Shown piece after piece: positions 1 to 7,436 of a DNA stretch of 64,000 bases (position 1 is its first letter; each line of letters opens with the position of its first letter). The position numbers and the translations under genes were made by a program. The notes beneath the pieces are model-generated. The model was not told where the DNA came from and did no database searches. It worked only from the letters and a program-made list of their open reading frames with translations. The stretch is from JACVRW01 sp963733885 (GTDB lineage: Bacteria > Actinomycetota > Thermoleophilia > Solirubrobacterales > Thermoleophilaceae): NCBI GenBank assembly GCA_963733885.1, contig CAVTES010000004.1, forward strand, positions 62,001-126,000, in the 5' to 3' direction.

Positions 1-399
1 CGGATCTTCGACTCTCTGCTCGAAGCGGCATCGCAGTTCGACGACTACCGCCTGCCCGAGCTGTTCGGCGGATTCGAGCGGCTCCCGGAAGAGAGCCCCG
101 TCCCGTATCCCGTGGCGTGCCGTCCGCAGGCCTGGGCGGCGGGCTCGATCCCCTGGCTGCTCGCGCGCGGCCTCGGCCTCCACCCCGAGGGCCTGGACGG
201 CCGCCTCCGCGTCGTGCGGCCCTCGCTGCCGACGTGGCTCGATTGGTTGGAGGTCTCGCGGCTGCGCGTCGCGGACGCCACCGTCGACCTCCGCTTCGAG
301 CGGATTGGCGACGGGGTGGAGCTGTCCGACGTGCGCGTGGACGGCCCGCTCGAGGTGGTGGTCGAGCCCGCGGGGCCCGGGCCGGCCGTCGACGCGTAG
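1..399 (+). CDS. C-terminal part of a glycogen-debranching-type (amylo-alpha-1,6-glucosidase) enzyme, partial
   Basis: The frame is open from base 1, so the N-terminus lies outside the window; 132 residues are visible before the TAG at 397-399. The visible part has the ending typical of MGG/amylo-alpha-1,6-glucosidase proteins: a segment reading LPELFGGF, then PYPVACRPQAWAAGS (the end of the (alpha/alpha)6 barrel), then a beta-rich tail with RPSLPTWLDWLEVSRLRV. Such enzymes debranch glycogen or trim related glucosides in the cytoplasm. Assignment rests on this tail only, so the exact activity is inferred. Confidence 0.72.
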   Translation, partial: RIFDSLLEAASQFDDYRLPELFGGFERLPEESPVPYPVACRPQAWAAGSIPWLLARGLGLHPEGLDGRLRVVRPSLPTWLDWLEVSRLRVADATVDLRFERIGDGVELSDVRVDGPLEVVVEPAGPGPAVDA

Positions 400-489
400 C
401 CCCGCCACACGCTGAGGCCCTTGCGAGCGAGTTCGCCCGAACCGCTGCAGAGTTCAACCGGGAGGCCGCCTCGTCGTAGGCTCCAGCGT

Positions 490-1377
490 GTGGAGCTCGA
501 CTCCGAGATCGGCAGGCTCTATGGCGTTCCGCTCGACGAGTTCGTGGCCGACCGCGACGAGCTCGCCAAGCGGCTGCGGCGCGACGGCGACCGTGAGGCG
601 GCCGAGCGCATCAAGAAGCTGCGGAAGCCGAGCGCGGGCGCCTGGGCGCTGAACCAGGCGGTGCGGCGGCGGCGCAAGGAGACCGACGCGCTGCTCGCGG
701 CGGGCGAGCGCCTCCGGGAGGCGCACGAGGCGCTCCTGGCCGGCGGGGATCCCGCGGCCCTGCGCGAAGCGATGCAGGAGGAGCGGACGCTGGCGTCGGC
801 GCTGGCGGACTGCGCCGAGGCGATCGCGAGCGAGACCGGCAAGAGCGGGCCGGCCCTCCGGGAACGCGTGCGCTCGACCCTGCACGCGGCGGCAGTGGAC
901 GAGGAAGCCCGGGGGGAGCTGGCGGCGGGCCGCTTCGTGCGTGAGCGCGAGGCGTCCGGTCTGGGCCCTCTCGGAGCGGCACCCGTGCTCCCGGCGAAGG
1001 GGCGCCCCAAGCGGGACCGGGCGCCGGCGAAGGGGGGCAAGGGCTCCCGCGCCGCGGCCGGCGGCGAAGCTTCCACGCGCGAGCGCGCCCCCGCGCGCAC
1101 CAAGGAAGCCTCCGCCGCCGACCGCGAGAAGGCCGCCGAGCGGGAACGGCGCGAGCGGGTCGCCGAGGCCGAGCGGTCCGTCGAGGAGGCCCAGGCGACG
1201 CTCGAGGAAGCCGAGGCCGCGCATTCGAACGCGGCGGAGGAGCTTCAGGCGGCGCGGGAGGCGGTCGGCGCGGCCGAGGACGCCGAGCGCGAGGCCCGCG
1301 CCATCGCCCGCGAGCATCGGCGCGCGCTCGGCAAGCTGGAGCGCGAGCTGGAGCGGCTGCGGGGGAAGAGCCGCTAG
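490..1377 (+). CDS. conserved actinobacterial protein of unknown function with charged coiled-coil tail
   Basis: The product is 295 residues. The N-terminal third holds a helical segment around LYGVPLDEFVADRDELAKRL and the block IKKLRKPSAGAWALNQ, which I recall from uncharacterised actinobacterial proteins. A low-complexity Lys/Arg/Ala linker follows (about residues 190-235), and then a long Glu/Arg/Ala-rich stretch (about 235-295) with heptad-like periodicity that should form a coiled coil. I chose the GTG at 490 because the conserved-looking sequence begins there; a TTG at 421 is an alternative. No function can be assigned. The domain order suggests a nucleic-acid- or scaffold-binding role, which is inference only. 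Confidence 0.65.
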   Translation: MELDSEIGRLYGVPLDEFVADRDELAKRLRRDGDREAAERIKKLRKPSAGAWALNQAVRRRRKETDALLAAGERLREAHEALLAGGDPAALREAMQEERTLASALADCAEAIASETGKSGPALRERVRSTLHAAAVDEEARGELAAGRFVREREASGLGPLGAAPVLPAKGRPKRDRAPAKGGKGSRAAAGGEASTRERAPARTKEASAADREKAAERERRERVAEAERSVEEAQATLEEAEAAHSNAAEELQAAREAVGAAEDAEREARAIAREHRRALGKLERELERLRGKSR

Positions 1378-1391
1378 TACTGGCGCCGCGC

Positions 1392-1601
1392 TCAGTCGTC
1401 GACCTTGTCGCGCTTCGGTCCTTCCCACGGCTCCGCCTCGGGGTCCTGGGAGGGATGGGGCGCGCTCGTGCTCCGGCTGCCGGTGGGCGGGTGGTCCTTG
1501 TCGCGCGGATCCTTGCGCGTGTCGTAGGGGTCGGGCCACTCGGTCTCGTCCGGCTCGCCGACCGGGTTGTTCAGATCGTGGTGAGGGTCGCGCTCTGTCA
1601 T
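1392..1601 (-). CDS. small hydrophilic protein of unknown function
   Basis: This 69-residue reading frame has an ATG start (complement of 1599-1601). It is rich in Asp, Glu, Pro, Lys and His (begins MTERDPHHDLNNPVGEPDE, ends PKRDKVDD), with no hydrophobic core, so it is probably disordered. It lies convergent to the upstream coiled-coil gene and divergent from the sigma-factor gene. Small disordered proteins like this are common near stress sigma factors in actinobacteria, but I do not recognise a family. Confidence 0.5.
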   Translation of the reverse strand: MTERDPHHDLNNPVGEPDETEWPDPYDTRKDPRDKDHPPTGSRSTSAPHPSQDPEAEPWEGPKRDKVDD

Positions 1602-1814
1602 GCCTCGGGCGTACCCGAGGCGCGTGTGCGAAACGCGCGAGTTCGGTTTAGAAGTCGGTCCTTGTGGACAGACTTGTCTCAAGGTAACCGACTCAGGGAG
1701 CAACAGCCACCCGGACCGGTGCCGCAGCAGCAAGAGGGGGACGAGGGCGGTCGCCTTGGTCGGATCGGCCGCACTACGGACCTTTGTCAGGTCACAACCG
1801 ACGGAGGTCCAGAG

Positions 1815-2624
1815 ATGGCAGTAGCACTCGCACCGGCGAGCGTCCCTCGCATACCTTGGCGCAAGAAGGAGAACGACCGCGCCGACGCCCGAGAGACGGA
1901 GCGGCAGCTTCTCGTCCGCTACCACCACGAGGGAGACCTCGCGGCCCGTGAGGAGCTGGTCGAGCGGTTCCTTCCGCTGGCCCGCGATCTCGCGCTTCGC
2001 TACACCTACACCGACGAGCCGTACGACGACCTGCTCCAGGTCGCGAGCCTCGGTCTGATCAAGGCAATCGACCGCTTCGAGCCCGGCCGCGGGACGAAGT
2101 TCACGAGCTACGCCGCGCCCACCATCCTCGGGGAGCTCAAGCGCCACTTCCGCGACAAGGGCTGGGCGCTGCACGTGCCCCGCGACCTCCAGGAGCGCAC
2201 CCTCGCCGTCAGCCGCGAGACCGAGGTGCTCTCGAAAGCCCTGGGGCGGTCGCCGAAGGTGCGCGAGGTGGCCGCTGCGCTCGGCTGCAGCGTCGAGGCC
2301 GTGCTCGAGGCCCAGGAGGCGGCCGCCAGCTACGAGGCCGCCTCGCTCGACGCCCCCACCGCGCGCGATGACGACGAGGCCGCGCCGCTGGTGGACATGA
2401 TGGGCGGCGAGGACTCGGCCTACGAGCTGGTGGAGAGCCGCGACGCGATCGCCAGCACCTGGAAGGCGCTACCCGACGTGGAGCGCCAGGTGCTCGAGCT
2501 GCGCTTCATGCACGACCTCACGCAGCGTGAGATCGGTGAGCGGATCGGCTACTCGCAGATGCACGTCTCGCGGCTGCTCCGGCGGGCGCTCAACCGCCTG
2601 GAGACGGCCGCAGCCGCCGCCTGA
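1815..2624 (+). CDS. RNA polymerase sigma factor, SigB/SigF/SigG family
   Basis: This 269-residue protein carries regions 2-4 of the stress/sporulation sigma-70 subfamily. Region 2 is near residues 40-110 (LVERFLPLARDLALRY, DDLLQVASLGLIKAIDRF, GTKFTSYAAPTILGELKRHFRD). Region 3 follows (LHVPRDLQERTLAVSRE). Region 4 is a helix-turn-helix near 210-265 (LTQREIGERIGYSQMHVSRLL). GELKRHFRDKGW is the usual mark of the SigF/SigB group. The ATG at 1815 is preceded by the ribosome-binding-like GGAGG at 1803. No anti-sigma or anti-anti-sigma gene lies next to it, so its control must come from elsewhere. The 3' end overlaps the convergent DUF72 gene by 35 bp. Confidence 0.93.
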   Translation: MAVALAPASVPRIPWRKKENDRADARETERQLLVRYHHEGDLAAREELVERFLPLARDLALRYTYTDEPYDDLLQVASLGLIKAIDRFEPGRGTKFTSYAAPTILGELKRHFRDKGWALHVPRDLQERTLAVSRETEVLSKALGRSPKVREVAAALGCSVEAVLEAQEAAASYEAASLDAPTARDDDEAAPLVDMMGGEDSAYELVESRDAIASTWKALPDVERQVLELRFMHDLTQREIGERIGYSQMHVSRLLRRALNRLETAAAAA

Positions 2625-3330
2625 GCGAGCGGGCGTTCTCCACGGCGAAGCCCTCCCAGTCGTTGTTGAAGTAGACGAGGACCTCGGCCCGGCGACGCCA
2701 CTGGGCGATCCGCCGGGCCCACTCCTCGATCTCGGTCTGCGAGTAGTTGCCGCGCCGGCCGCGCCGCCCGTGGTGCAGGCGCACGAGCGTCCAGTCGGTG
2801 GTCAGCTCGCGGGCCTGGAAGGGCCACTTCGGGTGGTCGCCGATCACGAGCGCGGCGCCGTGTTCGCCGAGCAGGTCGTAGACCTCCTTCGTGAACCAGC
2901 TCTCGTGCCTGAACTCGAAGCAGTGCCGCCCCGCGGGCAGGACCGAGAGCGTTCGGGCCAGCAGCTCAGCGTCTGCCCTGAAGTTGGCGGGCAGCTGCCA
3001 CACGATCGGCCCCAGCTTGCCCGAGCGCACCAGCGGCTCGATCCGCTCGTAGTAGCGCCCGATGCCCTGGTCGATGTCGCGCAGGCGGCGGATGTGGGTC
3101 AGGTAGCGGCTGGCCTTGACGGCGAACAGGAACCCGTCAGGGGTCTGCTCCACCCAGCGCGCCACGGCGTCCCTTGATGCGAGCCGGTAGAAGGTCGAGT
3201 TGACCTCGACCGTGTCGAACTCTTCCGCGTAGCGCGCAAGCCAGCGCGCCTTGCCGAGCCCCTCGGGGTAGAGGCGCCCGCGCCAGTCGTCGTAGTTCCA
3301 GCCAGAGCAGCCGACGCGGACCGGCCGCAG
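2590..3330 (-). CDS. DUF72 domain protein (YecE-like)
   Basis: The translated region reads RVGCSGWNYDDWRGRLYP near the start, EVNSTFYRL and FAVKASRYLTHIRRL in the first half, then FEFRHESWF and LVRLHHGRRG: the TIM-barrel-like signature of DUF72. No ATG or GTG occurs ahead of the conserved N-terminus. The best-placed start is a CTG (complement of 3328-3330) giving MRPVRVGCSGWNY and 246 residues, the normal family length. A GTG at 3165 would remove the conserved N-terminus. The biochemical function of DUF72 is not established. The gene overlaps the convergent sigma-factor gene at its 3' end. Confidence 0.82.
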   Translation of the reverse strand: MRPVRVGCSGWNYDDWRGRLYPEGLGKARWLARYAEEFDTVEVNSTFYRLASRDAVARWVEQTPDGFLFAVKASRYLTHIRRLRDIDQGIGRYYERIEPLVRSGKLGPIVWQLPANFRADAELLARTLSVLPAGRHCFEFRHESWFTKEVYDLLGEHGAALVIGDHPKWPFQARELTTDWTLVRLHHGRRGRRGNYSQTEIEEWARRIAQWRRRAEVLVYFNNDWEGFAVENARSLRRRLRPSPGG

Positions 3331-3379
3331 CGAGCTACTCCGAGACGAGCGTCTGGCGGTCCCGCTCCGTGAAGTCGAC

Positions 3380-3799
3380 CTACTGACCGGAGGGCCCGAA
3401 GCGGCTCGTCTCGCCCTCGGGCAGGCGACCGTCTCGGCCGACGTAGCCGTCCTTGCCGCCGGCCACCAGGTAGACGGCCGGCTCGTCGCCCACGTTCTTC
3501 ACCTTGCGCACGGTCGAGCTGTCGACCCGGGCCAGGCCGCCGGGCCCCAGGACGTGGGTGGTGTCGTCGCCGAAGGTCATCTCCACGCGCCCGCGGTGGA
3601 CGAAGTAGAGCTCCTCCTGCTCGTCATGGAAGTGCCGTCCTGTCTCATAGCCGGGTGGGATCTCTATCGCGTTGACGCCGAAGGCGGTCACGCCGAGGGC
3701 GCGGCGCACCTTGCGGAAGCCCGGCCCGTCGGCGAGCGCGTCCACATTCGCGACCGCGAACCCGTCGCCCTCAACCGGTTCGCGCACCTCGTCGGCCAT
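3380..3799 (-). CDS. cupin domain protein
   Basis: This 139-residue single-domain cupin has motif 1 as PPGYETGRHFHDEQEELYFVHRGRVEM (metal-binding His-x-His, then Glu) and a glycine-rich second motif (LGPGGLARVDSS...NVGDEPAVYLVAGG) that lacks an obvious second His. It is likely a small-molecule-binding or isomerase-type cytoplasmic protein with no defined substrate. It follows the ABC exporter genes on the same strand, 10 bp after them. In the same frame beyond the TAG stop, 14 codons reading VDFTERDRQTLVSE precede a second TAG; see findings. Confidence 0.83.
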   Translation of the reverse strand: MADEVREPVEGDGFAVANVDALADGPGFRKVRRALGVTAFGVNAIEIPPGYETGRHFHDEQEELYFVHRGRVEMTFGDDTTHVLGPGGLARVDSSTVRKVKNVGDEPAVYLVAGGKDGYVGRDGRLPEGETSRFGPSGQ

Positions 3800-3809
3800 G
3801 GAGGGCAGC

Positions 3810-4586
3810 CTACGCCACCCGCTCGGCGCTGCGCAGACCGCCGCGCGCCCACAACACCGTCACCGCCGCCAGCAGCAGCGCGACGCCGAAGGCGGGCAGC
3901 ACCTCGGTGGGGTCCCCGCTGAGGAAGCCGCGGCCGGCCTCGAGCACCAGCGTGAGCGGGTTGACCGAGGCCGCCGCCTGCACCCAGCCGGTCAGCAGGT
4001 CGTAGGGCACCCACACCGGCGCCATGAACAGCAGGAGGAAGGCGGGCACCTGTATGGCGGGGCCGGCCTGCATCGTGCGGAGCCGCATCGCCACGCCGCT
4101 GCCGAACAGCATCGCGGCGGCGTTGACCAGGACCGCGAGGGTGTACAGCCCCACGAGGTCGACGAGGCCCCCGTCGATCGAGAGCCCGGCCACGAGCGCC
4201 ACGACCGTGATCGTCGCGACCGTGAAGACGGCGCGCAGCAGGGCGGCGATCCAGTAGCCCGCCACGATGCCGCCGCGGCGCGACGCCGCGAGCATCAGCC
4301 TGCGCGAGAACCCGGACTCGAAGTCCCGGGCAATGGAGAACCCGGTGAACACACCGCCGAAGGCCGAGGCCTGGAGCAGCACGAAGCCGTAGACGAAGGT
4401 CGTGTACCCGGCGCCGTAGTCGAAGCCGGGGATCGAGTCCACCCGCGAGAGGCCGCCCGCGAACGCCGTGAAGAAGAAGAGCGGGAACATCAGCGCCGGG
4501 ATCACCATCGCGGGGTTTGTGAAGAAGTTGTGGGCGTTCCGCCACCCGACCGCGAGCGCGACCGACCAGAACCCCCCGCGCGTCAT
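3810..4586 (-). CDS. ABC-2 type transporter permease (DrrB-like), second subunit
   Basis: This 258-residue membrane protein has about six hydrophobic segments and the ABC-2 pattern: an amphipathic N-terminus (FFTNPAMVIPALMFPLFFF), the central FSIARDFESGFSRRLML loop, and the late AFLLLFMAPVWVPYDLL plus NPLTLVLEAGRGFL motif. With the adjoining permease and ATPase it forms an exporter of the daunorubicin-resistance type. The start ATG overlaps the stop of the preceding permease by 4 bp, showing translational coupling. Confidence 0.9.
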   Translation of the reverse strand: MTRGGFWSVALAVGWRNAHNFFTNPAMVIPALMFPLFFFTAFAGGLSRVDSIPGFDYGAGYTTFVYGFVLLQASAFGGVFTGFSIARDFESGFSRRLMLAASRRGGIVAGYWIAALLRAVFTVATITVVALVAGLSIDGGLVDLVGLYTLAVLVNAAAMLFGSGVAMRLRTMQAGPAIQVPAFLLLFMAPVWVPYDLLTGWVQAAASVNPLTLVLEAGRGFLSGDPTEVLPAFGVALLLAAVTVLWARGGLRSAERVA

Positions 4587-5386
4587 GTCCTCACCATCCG
4601 CGTGCGAAGCGCCGACGAGGCGGCGGCAAGCGCGATCAGCGCCAGCCCGCCGGCGCAGGCGAAGCCGAGCGCGATGGCCTCGCCATCCCAACCTGTGATC
4701 ACGAGCGAGCGGATGCCCTCCAGCATGTACGAGACCGGGTTGTAGGTGGCGACGGTCTGGAACCAGTTGATCTCGATCAGGTCGCGCGGGAGCGACAGCG
4801 ACGACAGGAAAAGCGCCGCGAAGAAGAGCGGGAAAACACCCTGAACGGCCTCGCCCGAGCCGCTCCGGAGGGCGACGAACGCCCCGATGCAACCGAAGGC
4901 GAGCGAGATAGTGAGGGACATCGCGACGATCACGAGAGCGCCGGCGAGCCCGGCCGCGATCCCGGATCCGAACGCCACGCCGACTACCAGGAACGTCACG
5001 GCCTGGATCAGCCCGAGCGCCAGGATGCCCGCGAGCTGGCCCATCATCAGGGCGACGCGCCGCAGCGGGGTGAGCGAGAGGCGGTTGAGGAATCCGCTCT
5101 CGATGTCGCTCGCCACGTTCGTGCCCGCGCTGTTGGCCGAGAACAGGGCACCCTGGACGAACGCGATCGCGAGCGCGAAGTCGAAGTAGGAGTCGGTCGG
5201 AAACCCTGGCAGTCGGGTCGCCGAGTCCAGCCCGCTCGAGTTGATCGAAAGGAAGATGAGCGGGAACAGGAGGGACGGCACCACCATCATCGGCTGGCGC
5301 AGCGTGCGCACCACCGAGCGGCGGGCGAGCATTCCGACCTGCCACAGGAGGCCTGAACGCACGGCTGAGCGGACCGCCTCGGTCAC
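4583..5386 (-). CDS. ABC-2 type transporter permease (DrrB-like), first subunit
   Basis: This 267-residue integral membrane protein shows six hydrophobic segments. The family motifs include RQPMMVVPSLLFPLIFLSI near the N-terminus, NVASDIESGFLNRLSLTPLRR in the middle, and FQTVATYNPVSYMLEGIRSLV towards the end. It resembles, but is not identical to, the next permease, so the exporter is probably a heterodimer. It overlaps the ATPase gene by 4 bp upstream and the second permease by 4 bp downstream. Confidence 0.9.
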   Translation of the reverse strand: MTEAVRSAVRSGLLWQVGMLARRSVVRTLRQPMMVVPSLLFPLIFLSINSSGLDSATRLPGFPTDSYFDFALAIAFVQGALFSANSAGTNVASDIESGFLNRLSLTPLRRVALMMGQLAGILALGLIQAVTFLVVGVAFGSGIAAGLAGALVIVAMSLTISLAFGCIGAFVALRSGSGEAVQGVFPLFFAALFLSSLSLPRDLIEINWFQTVATYNPVSYMLEGIRSLVITGWDGEAIALGFACAGGLALIALAAASSALRTRMVRT

Positions 5387-6390
5387 ACCGCCACGGCCTT
5401 CGCCGGCTCCGGCTCTCCGTCCTCCTCGCCCGGTTGCTCGGCGGCCTGGCCCTCCAGGGACCGGCCGGTCTTCGACAGGAAGACGTCGTCGAGCGTCGGG
5501 GCATGCAGCTGCAGGTGCTCAACCCGGATGTCCTCGGCGTCGAGCGCGCGCACCACATCTGCGAGCTGGGCGTCGCCGCCCGACAGGCGGACCGAGGCGC
5601 CCTTGGGGGAGCCCGTCACGGATTCGCCGAAGCGGGCCAGCACCTCCTTCATGCGGGGGAGGTCCCCGCGCTCGGCGGGGATCGCCTCCACGCTGGGGCG
5701 GCCGATGTCGGCCTTGAGCGCCTCGGGCGTGCCCTCGGCGACGATTCGGCCCCTGTGGATGATCCCCACACGGTCGGCCAACACGTCCGCCTCCTCGAGG
5801 TACTGGGTGGTGAGGAAGACGGTCACGCCGCGGTCGGCTGCCAGCCGCCCGACCTCCTCCCAGAGGGCGGTCCGGCTCTGAGGGTCGAGGCCGGTAGTGG
5901 GCTCGTCCAGGAAGAGGATGCGCGGCCGGTGCACGAGCGCAAGCGCGAGGTCGAGCCGGCGCTTCATGCCGCCCGAGTAGCCGCCCACGCGGCGGTCCGC
6001 CGCCTGCGTCAGCCCCACACGCGCGAGCAGCTCGTCGGAGCGCTTTCGCGCCGCGGCGCCGCGCATTCCGTGCAGTGCGGTCTGAAGCTTCATGTGCTCG
6101 CGTCCTGTGAGGAAGGGGTCGAGCGCCGCCTCCTGGAGCGCGGCGCCGATGGCGGCGCGCACCTGCGCGCCCTCCTTGACCACGTCGTGGCCGGCCACCT
6201 GCGCGCTCCCGGACGTGGGCGGCAGCAGCGTCGTGAGCATGTGCACGGTCGTGGACTTGCCCGCGCCGTTGGGGCCCAGGAAGCCGTAGACCTCGCCCGG
6301 CTCCACGCGCAGGTCGATGCCGTCCACCGCGCGCGGTCCCTTCTTGAACTCGCGTACCAGCTCGGTCGCTCGAATCGCGGCTTCGCTCAT
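5383..6390 (-). CDS. ABC transporter ATP-binding protein, daunorubicin-resistance (DrrA) type
   Basis: This is a 335-residue ATPase. Walker A GPNGAGKST is at about residues 39-47, the signature YSGGMKRRLDLALAL follows at about 137, Walker B ILFLDEPTTGLDP at about 160, and the H-loop is replaced by TTQYLEEAD, as is usual in the DrrA group. The extra C-terminal domain ending THTLDD-like (HAPTLDDVFLSKTG) is diagnostic of drug-export ATPases of this group. The ATG at 6390 was chosen over a TTG/CTG further upstream. It is the first gene of a three-gene operon and faces the divergent MarR gene. Confidence 0.92.
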   Translation of the reverse strand: MSEAAIRATELVREFKKGPRAVDGIDLRVEPGEVYGFLGPNGAGKSTTVHMLTTLLPPTSGSAQVAGHDVVKEGAQVRAAIGAALQEAALDPFLTGREHMKLQTALHGMRGAAARKRSDELLARVGLTQAADRRVGGYSGGMKRRLDLALALVHRPRILFLDEPTTGLDPQSRTALWEEVGRLAADRGVTVFLTTQYLEEADVLADRVGIIHRGRIVAEGTPEALKADIGRPSVEAIPAERGDLPRMKEVLARFGESVTGSPKGASVRLSGGDAQLADVVRALDAEDIRVEHLQLHAPTLDDVFLSKTGRSLEGQAAEQPGEEDGEPEPAKAVAV

Positions 6391-6410
6391 AGCGGCCGAG
6401 CGTAGCACTT

Positions 6411-6429
6411 TAGTTGAGGTTGTCGACTA
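6411..6429. promoter_or_regulatory. candidate MarR operator between divergent exporter and marR-type genes
   Basis: In the 70-bp divergent intergenic region the sequence TAGTTGA, five bases, TCGACTA forms a 7-bp inverted repeat with one mismatch. The surrounding 40 bp are noticeably AT-rich against a GC-rich background. MarR proteins usually bind such palindromes and control the adjacent divergent exporter genes. The role is inferred from position and symmetry. Confidence 0.4.
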
Positions 6430-6460
6430 TCTATGGATTCGATTATCATCGCTCTCCAGC

Positions 6461-6916
6461 ATGGCGAGTAACGGCGATCCAGCGGTCGAGGCATGGGAGC
6501 TGCTCTGGCGGCTCATGCAGGCGAACAAGCCGCGCTTCATGGCCTTGGCTCAGGAGCTGGGCCTGGCGCCGATGCAGCTGCACGCCCTGAGGCTGATCGA
6601 GCCGGAGGTGGAGGTGCCGATGAGCTCGTTGGCCGGAAAGCTCTTCTGTGACGCGTCGAACGTGACGGGCATAGTCGACCGGCTCGAGGCGCGCGGGCTG
6701 ATCGAGCGGCGCCCCGCCCAGCACGACAGGCGAGTGAAGCTCCTCGTCCTGACCGCCGAGGGCGAGCGCGTGCGCTCGATCGCCCATCGCCAGATGACCC
6801 AGCCCCCTCCGGAGATCGCCGAGCTTGCGCTCGAGCACAGGCGCGCTCTGCGCGACGCGCTGCGCGCCGCGATGGCCATCGCGGAGGGGGCCTCAGCCCG
6901 GGCGCCGGTGGTCTAG
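6461..6916 (+). CDS. MarR family transcriptional regulator
   Basis: This 151-residue winged-helix regulator contains LGLAPMQLHALRLI, MSSLAGKLFCDASNVTGIVDRLEARGLIERRPAQHDRRVKLLVLTAEG. The DNA-recognition helix (SNVTGIVDRLEARGL) and the beta-wing (D-x-R-x-K) are intact. It is divergent from the DrrA-type exporter operon across a short AT-rich region with an inverted repeat, so it probably represses that exporter and itself until a lipophilic ligand binds (inference from the family). Confidence 0.92.
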   Translation: MASNGDPAVEAWELLWRLMQANKPRFMALAQELGLAPMQLHALRLIEPEVEVPMSSLAGKLFCDASNVTGIVDRLEARGLIERRPAQHDRRVKLLVLTAEGERVRSIAHRQMTQPPPEIAELALEHRRALRDALRAAMAIAEGASARAPVV

Positions 6917-6919
6917 CGC

Positions 6920-7357
6920 TTAGGCCGGCGTGTGGAGCGCGCTCTCCACGCCGCGCACGCCGTCGACCTTCGCCGCAGCGTCGCGCAGCTCCTCGATCTT
7001 CGCGGGGTCGTCGACCTCCCCGCGCAGGTAGGCGGTCCCGTTCTCCACGCTGACTGACACCTGCCCCTTCGGGGCATCCGGCGCGCGGAAGATCTCGCTC
7101 TCCAACTTGGCCTTGAGGGCCGCGTCGTTCAGGCGCTCCTCGGCGGGCTCACGGCCCGTGCCTGGTGCCGCGGAGGTGGCCTTGCCCTTGATCGCCCCGC
7201 CGGCATAGCTCGCCTTCTGGGCGGCCTGGTCCTTGCCCTGGCGGGCGTACTTCGCCGTCTTGTCGCGCGCCACATTGCGCCGGCGCGTCCCGTCCTTCGG
7301 GTCGAGGAACCAGGCGGCGGCGGCGCCTATCGCCGCGCCGATGAGCAGCTTCAACAT
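6920..7357 (-). CDS. BON domain protein with N-terminal membrane-anchor-like helix
   Basis: This 145-residue protein starts with MLKLLIGAAIGAAAAWFLDPKDGTRRRN, a Gly/Ala hydrophobic helix followed by a basic stretch, as in YtxH-like proteins. A Lys/Ala-rich linker leads to one BON domain (about residues 80-143: LNDAALKAKLESEIF...VSVENGTAYLRGEVDDPAKIEELRDAAAKVDGVRGVESAL). BON domains bind membranes or phospholipid and often accompany osmotic or envelope stress. The gene is convergent with the MarR gene, ending 4 bp from it. Confidence 0.85.
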   Translation of the reverse strand: MLKLLIGAAIGAAAAWFLDPKDGTRRRNVARDKTAKYARQGKDQAAQKASYAGGAIKGKATSAAPGTGREPAEERLNDAALKAKLESEIFRAPDAPKGQVSVSVENGTAYLRGEVDDPAKIEELRDAAAKVDGVRGVESALHTPA

Positions 7358-7436
7358 GAGTCCGCGCTCCTTTCGGTCGTTTCCGAGACTCCGGAAGACG
7401 TTTCCCGGGATGCGGCGCGTGAATCTCGTGGGCGGC

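Noticed and set aside
454..1539. Long reading frames antisense to the coiled-coil gene and elsewhere
   Set aside because: Very GC-rich DNA gives long open shadow frames; these have Arg/Ala/Pro-rich composition and no family motifs, and lie opposite better genes.
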